Shown here piece after piece: positions 1-7,679 of a stretch of 53,484 nt of DNA; within the stretch, counting starts at the first letter, position 1, and every line of letters begins with the position of its first letter. The stretch lies in assembly GCF_024345835.1 (NCBI RefSeq), contig NZ_JAGQBW010000019.1, positions 1 through 53,484 of the forward strand. Direction: 5' to 3'. A program made the translations under genes and the position numbers. Under the pieces are notes generated by a model, which was not told the DNA's origin, ran no database searches, and was given only the letters and a program-made list of their open reading frames with translations. This DNA is from Synechococcus sp. HJ21-Hayes (GTDB lineage: Bacteria; Cyanobacteriota; Cyanobacteriia; PCC-6307; Cyanobiaceae).

Positions 1-2
1 AC

Positions 3-83
3 AGCTCAGCATTCAGAAGCTCCATCAGTCCGCTTGGCAGCATCAAGGCCATGGATCTGCTCCTCAACTACAGCTACAGCTAG
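3..83 (+). CDS. Possible 3' end of a gene entering from the left
   Basis: Frame 3 is open from the left edge to a TAG at 81-83 and reads like a protein C-terminus ending in LLLNYSYS. Only 26 codons are visible and nothing is recognisable, so this may be chance. From 84 to 346 I see no convincing gene. Confidence 0.22.
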   Translation, partial: SSAFRSSISPLGSIKAMDLLLNYSYS

Positions 84-346
84 CCAGGGCAGGCGGACGC
101 CCGTGCATTTGTCGCAAAGGCTACACATCTGTGTATGGAGCTTGCTGCGCGGCTGCCTGGGCCTGCTCAAGGCAAGCAGGAGTCGCGGCGGCGATGGCGA
201 GGCCTTGGCTCCCAACCCCGCAGCTGGCCCGCCGCAGAAGCTCAGCTCTACGTTCAGTGGGTTAATCAGCCAACACTGTCAAGCACCATCTTGGCGTCAG
301 GGAACACACATCAAAACCGCGACTCCCTGTCACGCTGAACCTGCGG

Positions 347-643
347 TTGCTTCTCATGTTGACAATGGTTCAGGCCACGGTTGCCCCCGCGGCAGGACTG
401 CGCATCGGTGAACTGGAAGCCCAGTACCCCATGTACTGCAAGGCGATGCGGATGTTGGTGCGTGAGGGAGCCTCTCTGGCGAAGGTCCAACGCACCCTCT
501 GCTGGGAGCGGTTGTCCGTTCTGCATACCAGCCTGCCGCGGCACTACCGGGACCCTGCCCAACTGTTCTTCAATCTGCAGCGTGAACTGCGGGATCAACA
601 GGCCCCTTCCGTCAATCAACCACAGCTCAACGCCGGGTCCTGA
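347..643 (+). CDS. Small secreted or membrane-anchored hypothetical protein
   Basis: A 98-codon reading frame with a short hydrophobic N-terminus (LLMLTMVQATVAPAAG) followed by a soluble helical part containing two cysteines (YCKAM and TLCWE). The frame opens with TTG at 347; ATG at 356 is an equally good start and no clear ribosome-binding site decides. The N-terminus suggests export. The family is not recognised. Composition and codon use match the high-GC neighbours, unlike the overlapping frames, which is the main reason to accept it. It stands alone and is followed by a DUF4912 gene remnant. Confidence 0.55.
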   Translation: MLLMLTMVQATVAPAAGLRIGELEAQYPMYCKAMRMLVREGASLAKVQRTLCWERLSVLHTSLPRHYRDPAQLFFNLQRELRDQQAPSVNQPQLNAGS

Positions 644-720
644 TCGCAACACCGCTGCTGCCCAGGTTCCGCTCAGTCCATCCGTTGCCGCCTAGGGCCG
701 CTCAATGGGTGGGAGCAGAG

Positions 721-813
721 CGTCTGGAGCAGGACTCTGGGCCAGTGGCCGCAGCGAATCCGGTAGTGGCGGCCTGCGGCCGCAAGGAGGAGGCTGTGCT
801 CGAGTGGTTCTGA
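721..813 (+). pseudogene. Remnant of the 3' end of a DUF4912 gene
   Basis: The stretch encodes GLWASGRSESGSG and, one frame later, RKEEAVLEWF followed by TGA. The intact DUF4912 gene at 15742-16797 has GLWASGRSESGSG in its middle and NRKEDAMLEWF at its C-terminus. DNA similarity is clear in both pieces. The roughly 250 bases that separate them in the intact gene are missing here, and the join changes frame. This is therefore a dead, internally deleted relic of a second DUF4912 copy. I infer duplication or gene exchange followed by decay. Confidence 0.7.
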
Positions 814-834
814 TCTCTCGAACGCGCTGTAGCC

Positions 835-1431
835 ATGAAGCGACCTGGCCAGGCTCTGGCTTGTCTACCCCTGATTACGGTCCTGTCGATCGGCAGCGTG
901 GGGCTCGTGCCCGCCGTGGCCCAGGAGCGGCCGTCCAGTGCACCCTCCGGTGCGGCGACAGCGCCACCCGCTGCATCGGGATTGAGCGACAAGGAGAAGG
1001 CACTACTGCAGAAGATCAACGCCCTCAAGGCACCACGCTGGCGCCCATTTGGCGCCTGCAGCTACGACTGGTCTGCCTGGAAGTTGATGGCGACTGGCGT
1101 GCGTACCACCAGCGTGCAATGCGGCGATACAACGACTGCCGGTCATTCAGCGGAGCCGGCGGCCACGAGCAACACGGCCAGCGTGGCTGTGCACTGCGAC
1201 ACCCTCAAGTTGAGCCTCAGAAATGGCGATCAGGCATGGAGTGCCTGGCGGCTGCCGTATTCCGTCGCTGAATCCAAAGAGCGCGGCGGAGAAGACTTGA
1301 TGGTGGTGGCCTTATGTGCCAACGCCAAGCCAATCCCCACGCCCCAGCCGGCCACGCCACCTGCGGTTACCCCTACGACCAAACCCGCCATCAAGCCAGC
1401 GGCTACCCCGGCCCAGAAGCCCCCGACCTAA
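835..1431 (+). CDS. Secreted proline-rich hypothetical protein
   Basis: A 198-residue protein with an N-terminal signal peptide (residues about 1-30, KRPGQ basic start, hydrophobic core, AVAQ cleavage-like site). A low-complexity Ala/Pro/Ser linker follows, then a central domain of about 110 residues with four cysteines (GACSYDW, VQCGD, VHCDT, ALCAN) that could form two disulfides. The tail is a long Pro/Thr/Ala/Lys linker (TPQPATPP to AQKPPT). This layout is typical of periplasmic or surface proteins. The central domain is not recognised. It starts 22 bases after the DUF4912 relic and appears to be a single gene. Confidence 0.72.
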   Translation: MKRPGQALACLPLITVLSIGSVGLVPAVAQERPSSAPSGAATAPPAASGLSDKEKALLQKINALKAPRWRPFGACSYDWSAWKLMATGVRTTSVQCGDTTTAGHSAEPAATSNTASVAVHCDTLKLSLRNGDQAWSAWRLPYSVAESKERGGEDLMVVALCANAKPIPTPQPATPPAVTPTTKPAIKPAATPAQKPPT

Positions 1432-1515
1432 ACGTCAGGACGCTTTCACGTACGGCGGCATAGGTGAATCCTCTCCAGCCTGACGGCCACGCAAGCCCGC
1501 AAGAGGCTTGATGCC

Positions 1516-1704
1516 TTGATGGATGACGTGGGCCAACGTGAGATCGCCTGGGCCCTGCGTGCAAAACAAGCACCAGAGCACAGCAAGGCGAATGGGCACG
1601 GCACCAGCTGGGTCGCGGAGGTGATCGCCCGATTCATCACCAGCCTGCGAACCACCCCACCGACGGCGACCATGTCACGGCAGGGGGGGTCAAGATTCCT
1701 ATGA
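1516..1704 (+). CDS. Short reading frame overlapping the DUF2252 start
   Basis: A 62-codon frame beginning MMDDVGQREIAWALRAK; the open frame extends a little upstream to 1463 without a standard start. Its TGA overlaps the ATG of the next gene (ATGA at 1701-1704), as in coupled genes. Codon use is plausible but the product is not recognised. Its C-terminus (TTPPTATMSRQGG) looks non-native, so it may be the 3' part of a broken gene rather than a complete one. Confidence 0.28.
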   Translation: MMDDVGQREIAWALRAKQAPEHSKANGHGTSWVAEVIARFITSLRTTPPTATMSRQGGSRFL

Positions 1705-2048
1705 CCCGCGTCACCGCGCCATTGTCTGGATCACAGGACTGGCATGTGCTGGGGCACTGGAGCCCGCCGGCGGATCGGCGCTCGCCGCTGGCGATCCTGC
1801 GGGAGCAAGAGCGCGATCGCATCCCCTGGCTCTTGCCCCTGCGCCACCAACGCATGGGGGCTGGGGTGTTCGAATTCTTCCGCGGTGGCGCAGCCTTCAT
1901 GGCTGCCGATCTGGCCCGTTCGCCCCACTCCGGCCTGCTGGTGCAGCTTTGCGGTGACAGCCACCTGCTCAATTTCGGCTTTTATGCCTCGCCGGAGCGC
2001 TCGCTGCTGTTTGACATCGTCGACTTCACGGCTGGTCTAGAATCTTAG
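1701..2048 (+). pseudogene. DUF2252 family protein, 3' truncated
   Basis: The 115 residues match the N-terminal part of DUF2252 proteins (uncharacterised, kinase-like fold, normally about 400 residues or more). Visible signatures are the RHQRMGAGVFEFFRGGAAFM segment, then MAADLARSP, LCGDSHLLNFGF, and SPERSLLFDIVDF. The family normally continues with an acidic NDFDET-like segment and the rest of the fold. Here the frame runs into TAGLES and stops exactly where an AT-richer block with an opposing gene begins (2045). The truncation looks like the edge of an insertion or replacement. The product is almost certainly non-functional. Confidence 0.75.
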
Positions 2049-2908
2049 ACCTTAACGATCTTATTGAGTAGCCTTGGGTTGACTACTGGGCGCCCATCTC
2101 GGTCCCTACTGACGAGATCCGCAAAGCGACTTCCGACGACCAGTTGATCAGTCTTGTAAACATAAGTTTGAAGGAGTTCGACGCCGGTTGTCTCATCAAC
2201 CCCCTGCACCAAGGCTAAGAGAACTCCCTGACAGCGGTGCAATTCATCTAACCCAAGCTTTCGAATTGGACTAGACGCGTCAAGCCGATGGGTGAGTGTT
2301 GCTGTTTGGCTGAGCTGAGGTGTACCCGGGTTCAACAGGCTTAATGGCTTCAGTCGTCTCTGGATCAACCCTGGCTCGATCTCCTCATCAATAATCAATG
2401 TCAGGCTATAGTTGACATTAAGCCACTGACTCAGGTCGCTGGTGACAAATCGACAAAATAGGTGGCCATCATCGAGCTTGCTAATGCAGACGTGATGGCT
2501 GAATCGAAGGGGCGCCTCATGACTACTTAGGCGGGAGAACACGAGTGCCGTTAGAGTCGAGAGTGTGATCAGTCCAGCCACGAGTTCAACGACTGCTACT
2601 GCATGGGTATAGGAGGAGTCGGGATTGAGATTGGTGAATCCATTGGCAAAGAAGTTATCCACGGAGAAGGCCAGAGCCTTGGGTACACCCATGGCAGTCA
2701 TCCCAACCAAATGGGGGCTATCGAACGCCAACAGCACCGCAAAGAAACCCACCTCCAAGGCATAAATCAACCCCATAGCAACAAAGAATAGAATCCATGG
2801 CATGCGGATCAAGGCCGCATGTGGTTGACGCCAGAGCTGCCACCAAGGGGTAAGCTGATGATCTTGGTGAATAAGGCGTCGTTGCAATAACATGTTGGAT
2901 TGCATCAT
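2045..2908 (-). CDS. Kir-like (inward-rectifier type) membrane protein with an atypical pore
   Basis: This 287-residue protein has the layout of bacterial inward-rectifier K+ channels: an amphipathic N-terminus, TM1 (about residues 34-62), a pore region (78-97), TM2 (102-127, VVELVAGLITLSTLTALVFSR) and a cytoplasmic beta domain. The segment after TM2 (ALVFSRLSS, LFCRFVTSDL, then the RLDASSPI stretch) follows the family pattern closely. The K+ selectivity filter (TIGYG or TVGYG) is replaced by ANGFT at about residues 88-92, although the flanking FF and NP positions are kept. It may be a non-selective or non-conducting derivative. Base composition is AT-richer than the window average. It converges on the truncated DUF2252 gene. 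Confidence 0.72.
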   Translation of the reverse strand: MMQSNMLLQRRLIHQDHQLTPWWQLWRQPHAALIRMPWILFFVAMGLIYALEVGFFAVLLAFDSPHLVGMTAMGVPKALAFSVDNFFANGFTNLNPDSSYTHAVAVVELVAGLITLSTLTALVFSRLSSHEAPLRFSHHVCISKLDDGHLFCRFVTSDLSQWLNVNYSLTLIIDEEIEPGLIQRRLKPLSLLNPGTPQLSQTATLTHRLDASSPIRKLGLDELHRCQGVLLALVQGVDETTGVELLQTYVYKTDQLVVGSRFADLVSRDRDGRPVVNPRLLNKIVKV

Positions 2909-3348
2909 TTATCGCCATTCTAGAAGGCAAGCCAGCATTGACGCCACATGCTCTTCAGACCGTGTGGCTTCTAGGTGGCGATCTAGACAGGGAACATGGG
3001 TCACTCTCTCCACTGATCATTGACCAAGTGTTCATTTATTCAGTTGTTGCTACTTGATGGATGAACCGCTTGTCGCTATCACCCAGTCTTGGCCTGCGAC
3101 TACAGAACGATTAACGCGCGGATGGGCTGGGTATTCCTATGTTGCCTTAACGCAGCACCAGTAATGATCCTGTACAAATGTCCTGAGAATTATGCAGGCT
3201 TGAGCCAGCCTGCCTCGAAGCAAATCGAGCAGACCATCTCCCTCCAATAGACCAGAAGACTGACAACGGCCTTGCACGACTCAATGCCCCTCAGGCAAAG
3301 GAAAGTGATCTTGCTAGAATACATCAACTAATTCTAATCCGCCAAGCC
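2909..3348. other. Intergenic region between divergent genes
   Basis: 440 bases with no convincing reading frame on either strand. It separates the leftward Kir-like gene from the rightward DUF2141 gene, so both promoters should lie here. The composition is AT-rich compared with the rest of the window. Confidence 0.5.
3312..3320 (+). promoter_or_regulatory. Candidate extended -10 promoter element
   Basis: TGCTAGAAT at 3312-3320 matches the extended -10 pattern TGnTAnAAT. It lies 28 bases before the ATG of the DUF2141 gene, leaving room for a short leader. No good -35 box is present at 17 bases, which an extended -10 can tolerate. This is sequence resemblance only. Confidence 0.3.
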
Positions 3349-3735
3349 ATGACACCCGGAGCCGGCCACAGCGATCTTCACGTCATCATCGAAAATCGAC
3401 AAAGCCTTTCAGGCCAGGCTTACTTGGCCTTATTCAACAATAGCGATGATTGGATGAAGATGGATCGAGCTTGCCGTCAAGCATCGCAATCATGCTCCAA
3501 AGGGGATGGCAGCATTTTCATCACCCTCGCAGATCTACAGCATGGAACCTATGCAGCCTGCGTCCTACTTGATATCAATGGCAACCAACAGATGGACTTT
3601 AATATTATTGGCTACCCCACAGAGCCTTTCGCCTTCAGCACGCAATCCAGCATAACAACCATCATTGGCCCACCAGAATTCAACCAGGCGTCCTTCAGCC
3701 ATGATGCTGAGATGAGCTTGTATCTCCAGCTATGA
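3349..3735 (+). CDS. DUF2141 family protein
   Basis: A 128-residue protein with the DUF2141 pattern: LHVIIENRQSLSGQAYLALF at the start, then a DLQHGTYAACVLLDINGN segment (family: dLp.GtYAv..fhDeNgNg), a FNIIGYPTEPFAFS turn and a GPPEFNQASF motif. Members are predicted small beta-sandwich proteins, usually exported; no signal peptide is visible here, which is unusual. Its TGA overlaps the ATG of the carotenoid oxygenase gene by four bases (ATGA at 3732-3735), so the two are very probably co-translated. The molecular role is unknown. Confidence 0.75.
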   Translation: MTPGAGHSDLHVIIENRQSLSGQAYLALFNNSDDWMKMDRACRQASQSCSKGDGSIFITLADLQHGTYAACVLLDINGNQQMDFNIIGYPTEPFAFSTQSSITTIIGPPEFNQASFSHDAEMSLYLQL

Positions 3736-5099
3736 CGAGTGTGTTCCTGCGACAGCCTGAGTTTTCTGCCTTAAAGCCTTATTGGCGAGTTATCGAGATT
3801 CTCGGCAGGTGGCCAGAGCAGCTCAACGGCCGGCTGCTGCGCAATGGACCAGCTCTATTCCGACGTGGAGATGTCTGCAAGTCACATTTATTGGACGGAG
3901 ATGGCTTTGCGCAGTGCTGGACGATCTCACGGGGCAATATTGACCACAAGGGGGCATGGATTCAGACACACAAGTTTAGCGATGAACAACATGAGCAGAC
4001 TTTTATCTACCCAGGCTTTTCAACAGGAGGCAGATCTTCAACCAGCTTAATCCTTCCTGACGCGTTCAACACGGCTAACACCAACCTGATCGCCTTCAAC
4101 GGACAACTGCTGGCCCTATGGGAAGCTGGCTCGGCCCATGAGATCTGCCCGACCGATCTCTCCACAATTGGGCTCAAAACCTGGTCAGAAGAGACAGCAG
4201 GAGCGCCATTTGGCGCCCATCCCAAGTTCGATCGAGAAGGTAATCTCTGCAATATTGGCATCAGTGGCAATCGCTTGTTGGTGTATGTCATCAACCCCGC
4301 AGGTAGACTTCACAAGATCAGAGCACATACCGTCAGGCCGACGGCGATTGTCCATGACTTTTTGCTAACAGACCATTTCATCGGCGTCTGGCTGGCACCT
4401 CTCGAACTCGATCGACAGTGCTTGGCCGATGGCAGCACTCTGCTTGAGGCCATGGCTTGGCATGACGACAGGGGCTCGCAACTCCTCTTGATCGATCGCA
4501 AGACCCTTGACATTGAGCGGACCTTTCAGATGGGTTCTGAGCTCATCTTTCATTTCTGTAATGCCTGGGAAAGCACTAATGAGCTGATTATCCAATACAT
4601 CAGGAGCCATCCCGATGCTTTGCAGCATCAACTGGAGTTCGCCGACGGGTTGCCTCAGACGGAGCTGAGATCAACAACCATTAGCCTTAACAATGGCAAG
4701 ACGACGGAAGAACGTGGCCCTACATGCACCGAGTTCCCACAGATTGATCAACGATTTCGCGGTCGCACCAGCACTATCTGCTTTGGCCTTATCAGCTCAT
4801 GCAGCCAACCCACAGCCATCTACGACGGACTATTCAGACACAGCTCATGCGACTCACAATGCCAACAGTGGTTTGCAGAGAGTGGTATCGAACTCGAAGA
4901 ACATGTACATGTCCCCATGGATGACCATGCCCCTGAAGCATGTGGATGGCTCATCGGCACGGGTTATGATAACAAACGTGGCCAGAGTTTCTGTAGCGTG
5001 TTCGACTCAGAACACATCAGCCAAGGCCCGCTCGCCATCGCCTATTTGGATCGACCCGCTCCGCTTTGCCTACACGGCGAATTTCTAAGGGACAAATAA
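3732..5099 (+). CDS. Carotenoid cleavage oxygenase (RPE65/CCD family)
   Basis: This 455-residue protein is a seven-bladed propeller non-haem iron dioxygenase of the carotenoid/retinoid oxygenase family, which cleaves double bonds of carotenoids or apocarotenoids. The four iron-binding histidines are all visible: H163 (GAHPKFD), H208 (IVHDF), H274 (FHFCNAWE) and H448 (LHGEF). The N-terminal GRLLRNGPALFRR segment and HLLDGDGF are also family hallmarks. Length is normal for the family. It has no signal peptide and overlaps the DUF2141 gene by four bases. The substrate cannot be read from sequence. The gene is AT-richer than its surroundings, suggesting transfer. Confidence 0.9.
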   Translation: MTSVFLRQPEFSALKPYWRVIEILGRWPEQLNGRLLRNGPALFRRGDVCKSHLLDGDGFAQCWTISRGNIDHKGAWIQTHKFSDEQHEQTFIYPGFSTGGRSSTSLILPDAFNTANTNLIAFNGQLLALWEAGSAHEICPTDLSTIGLKTWSEETAGAPFGAHPKFDREGNLCNIGISGNRLLVYVINPAGRLHKIRAHTVRPTAIVHDFLLTDHFIGVWLAPLELDRQCLADGSTLLEAMAWHDDRGSQLLLIDRKTLDIERTFQMGSELIFHFCNAWESTNELIIQYIRSHPDALQHQLEFADGLPQTELRSTTISLNNGKTTEERGPTCTEFPQIDQRFRGRTSTICFGLISSCSQPTAIYDGLFRHSSCDSQCQQWFAESGIELEEHVHVPMDDHAPEACGWLIGTGYDNKRGQSFCSVFDSEHISQGPLAIAYLDRPAPLCLHGEFLRDK

Positions 5100-6146
5100 T
5101 GGCAAGCCACCTGCAGGGAGGCCCCAGCTTCGGCGAATCTCCTCGAGTGGCAGATGGGCAATGGAGAAGTAATCGAGATCCCGAATTGGATCCACGGGAC
5201 AACGATGACCTGACTGGATAGCGGTTGCAACATACTGCATGGCTTCTGGCGTTGACAAGGCGCCTGAATAGCCGATGAGACCAGCAGGGCTCTGATCGAC
5301 TGATTGATCGAGATGATACTGGAGTAATGATGCTTCAAAGATACTGATCGTTCCCAAGAATGCCAGCGTCGCTTCGGGGGTTTGGCTGGATGCAGCGATG
5401 TAAGCCGCTGTAGCTATTTCTCCTAAAGGACTCACCGGTAAATTCGTGATCACATGAATCCAGTCGTGCAGAGCAAGCGTGGAGTGAGTGGCCCCAACTT
5501 CACCAGGAAAGCCAATATCCTGGGACTCCAGAAGTTGATACAGAGCCTGCCCGATCGATCGATCTGGACAATGGTTGAGATTTCGCCAACGCAGTGCCTC
5601 GGAAGGGTCTGGCTCCATGGTCAAGGCGATGGCCATGACGCCATGGTCTGCGATTTGACGCATTTGAGCTTCATTCTGCTTGGCTTTTCGACCGAACCAA
5701 CTCAATCGGTACCAAGCGCGAGTTGCACGACGATGATGATGACGTGCAAGCTCACGCACGAGATCTATCGCATCATGATCGATGTCAAGAGCAAGGGCCC
5801 AGTGTTCGACGGAACGGCTCAGGCATTCCGAGATGGGATTTGATAACAACTCTAAGGAGACTAAGAACTCAACCAGCTCTTGGCGGCGCCCAACATCATG
5901 CCATTGAAAACGAAGCTCAGTCGGAACAATCCTGGATATTCGATCAAGATCAAAATCAAAATCCAAAAGCTTACCGACGATCACATCCAGCCATGTGGCC
6001 TGAATACGGGTTAGGCTTGCTCCAGATTCGCCAAAAACTGAGGCAATCGCTGATGCTGCCAAGGAGGCATCATCTTTTTTGATGTATCGAAAAAGCATTG
6101 CTGCAGAACGGTCGATTCGCGAAAAGATGGTTGTGATAGAGGGCAA
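5085..6146 (-). CDS. Coq4-like protein with a helical N-terminal domain
   Basis: 353 residues. The C-terminal half contains LALHDWIHVITNLPVSPLGE, which matches the Coq4 signature (HDxxH followed about eleven residues later by GE, the predicted metal site of this quinone-biosynthesis family). The N-terminal half is helical, and a segment DLVRELARHHHRRATRAWYR recalls TerB/Coq4-associated helices. The gene converges on the carotenoid oxygenase with a 15-base overlap at the 3' ends. A role in isoprenoid quinone or lipid metabolism is only an inference from the motif. Start ATG at 6146 is the furthest upstream; ATG at 6098 is possible. Confidence 0.6.
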   Translation of the reverse strand: MPSITTIFSRIDRSAAMLFRYIKKDDASLAASAIASVFGESGASLTRIQATWLDVIVGKLLDFDFDLDRISRIVPTELRFQWHDVGRRQELVEFLVSLELLSNPISECLSRSVEHWALALDIDHDAIDLVRELARHHHRRATRAWYRLSWFGRKAKQNEAQMRQIADHGVMAIALTMEPDPSEALRWRNLNHCPDRSIGQALYQLLESQDIGFPGEVGATHSTLALHDWIHVITNLPVSPLGEIATAAYIAASSQTPEATLAFLGTISIFEASLLQYHLDQSVDQSPAGLIGYSGALSTPEAMQYVATAIQSGHRCPVDPIRDLDYFSIAHLPLEEIRRSWGLPAGGLPLFVP

Positions 6147-6202
6147 ATGCGCTCAATCAGGGAGACCCACACCATGCAGTTCTTCGACCTGGCAGGCATG
6201 CT

Positions 6203-6309
6203 TAAGCCAGTACTCCTGTCGCTTGACCATTATGTGCATCCAGTTGCACCACGGTGCCCTGCTGGGCAGCCTCGATGATGATGGTCTCGGCGAGGCGCAA
6301 CGCCTCCGG
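6203..6309 (-). pseudogene. Coding-like fragment without start
   Basis: A 34-codon stretch bounded upstream by a stop (TAG at 6310-6312) reads EALRLAETIIIEAAQQG and ends at TAA. The amino-acid pattern looks coding and amphipathic, but there is no start codon and I recognise no family. It is probably a relic. The rest of 6147-6428 holds nothing I can support. Confidence 0.25.
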
Positions 6310-6428
6310 CTAACCCATCACACTACCGCCACCGGGCGAAGTGTGCCCGCTGCTGCTCCTGATCAGTCCGGATCCGCACGGGGTCTGCATGCCCTGCAGC
6401 CAATGGTGTGAGGCCCCATAGCGCTCGA

Positions 6429-6630
6429 TCATCCCCATCGGCCGCCGCCGGCTTCCACTTCGGTGAAGAACCCACGCAGCACACGGCGGTAGGCATCCGG
6501 CTGCTCGAGATGGCACAGATGAGAGGCGTTCTCCAACACCACCCACGTTGAGTGAGATTGGGCTGCCGGATTGTGCCGAGCTTTGGGGTTCCATCCCAGT
6601 GGTTGAGACTGCCGGTGCTGCCTGCCTGTT
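6429..6630 (-). pseudogene. Remnant of an alpha/beta hydrolase (proline iminopeptidase type)
   Basis: Two pieces of one family are visible in different frames. The upstream piece reads LNHWDGTPKLGTIRQPNLT, the segment before the Gly-Arg-x-Asp strand of proline iminopeptidase-like hydrolases. The downstream piece reads VVLENASHLCHLEQPDAYRR and LRGFFTEVEA, which carries the catalytic histidine (SHL) and C-terminal helix. The stretch that normally lies between them, including the catalytic aspartate, is deleted and the frame changes. The nucleophile half of the gene is absent. Clearly a decayed gene end. Confidence 0.65.
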
Positions 6631-7289
6631 CATGGATTCAACGTTCTGACGGAAGGCGTGAACGAGCCACCGGGCAGTAGTCCAGGTGCCTGGCGGTAGC
6701 AGGGGCGCGTGAAGAGCTCGCTCTGGCTGTAACGCTGTATCTGCGGCACAGCGCCCGGTGCGGCGAAGCGGAACAGGATCAGTTGATCGAAATCCTCATT
6801 GGCGATTTCAGCCATCCCATCCCAGCCCAGACCACGGGCCAGTTCCGGCATGCGCCGGTGTTCCCAGAACAGCACCACGCGTTTGTTGGCGGCGTCTGTG
6901 GCCTGGCGCAGCCGTTGCCCCTGGTTGAACGAATCCATGCGCGAATCCTCATCGATCCGGATGTTCACCCCCGTGGCCACCGCCAGCGGAACAGCGCTCT
7001 GGTAGCTGCGGGCGTTCTTGCTGGTGATCGGATCGAGGAAGAAGGTGATGATGCGATCGGGCTTGCCAAAGCAGGCTGGGATCATGCTGGCCAGGGCAAC
7101 GGAACGCTGGAAACCCAGTGGAGACAGGTTGTAATTGCCGTCGCCAACGTTCTTGTCTCCATGACGCACCAGGATCACCTCCAGGGCTGATGCTGCAGGC
7201 GTTGGCAGCAGCCCCAACACCAGCAGTGCCGCTACGCCCCTCAAACAGTTCAGACGACGGAGTGACGACACAGCTGTAGGGCGAAGCAA
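6630..7289 (-). CDS. Exported histidine phosphatase family protein
   Basis: 219 residues with a signal peptide (residues 1-35, LRGVAALLVLGLLPTPAASA). The branch-1 histidine phosphatase motif follows at once: VILVRHGDKN, with RHG at residues 42-44. A second conserved histidine sits in VVLFWEHRRMPEL, and an arginine-containing ITSKNARSYQSAVPLA segment fits the phosphate pocket. The enzyme should dephosphorylate a small molecule or phosphoprotein in the periplasm; the substrate is unknown. The length suits small exported members. The gene ends next to the hydrolase relic on the same strand. Confidence 0.8.
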   Translation of the reverse strand: MLRPTAVSSLRRLNCLRGVAALLVLGLLPTPAASALEVILVRHGDKNVGDGNYNLSPLGFQRSVALASMIPACFGKPDRIITFFLDPITSKNARSYQSAVPLAVATGVNIRIDEDSRMDSFNQGQRLRQATDAANKRVVLFWEHRRMPELARGLGWDGMAEIANEDFDQLILFRFAAPGAVPQIQRYSQSELFTRPCYRQAPGLLPGGSFTPSVRTLNP

Positions 7290-7395
7290 CGGACATAGGG
7301 TGCCTCAGTCGGTGTTGATCGGCATGGCGGAAGAGGGGTTGACGTGACCCCCTTTGCTGCTCCAGTTCTCCCGCAGGCCGTAGCACCAGCCGGCG

Positions 7396-7590
7396 GGCCG
7401 CAGTCAGGCCGTGAGGCTTCCCAAGGACTATCGGTGCCAAGCAAGCGAGGTGGCTGTCAAGCACGTCGGCAATGGGGTGCTGCTCCTACCGGTTGATGAT
7501 CCGTGCGCGGCATCCGTGAATCGACTGATCGCGGCCAGTGATCACTGGTTGAGTCAGCACAACCGCATTCCTGTGGACCTCTTGCTCTAG
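7396..7590 (+). pseudogene. 5'-truncated relic of a vapB antitoxin gene
   Basis: The frame reads GRSQAVRLPKDYR, then SEVAVKHVGNGVLLLPVDDP. The intact VapB at 17483-17716 has GRSQAVRLPKDYRFQGSEVA and VKHFGNGVLLLPVEDP, and the DNA is nearly identical over about 110 bases. The N-terminal ten codons and any start are missing (TAG lies just upstream in the same frame), and the C-terminus differs. No vapC follows. This is a dead second copy of the antitoxin. Confidence 0.7.
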
Positions 7591-7679
7591 TCCCAGAGCC
7601 AGGTGGCGGAGAGGAGGCCCTGGCTCAGCCATGTGATTGCCCGGGCCCTGCTGCCCAAGCGGGTTCGATCCCTCAGCGA

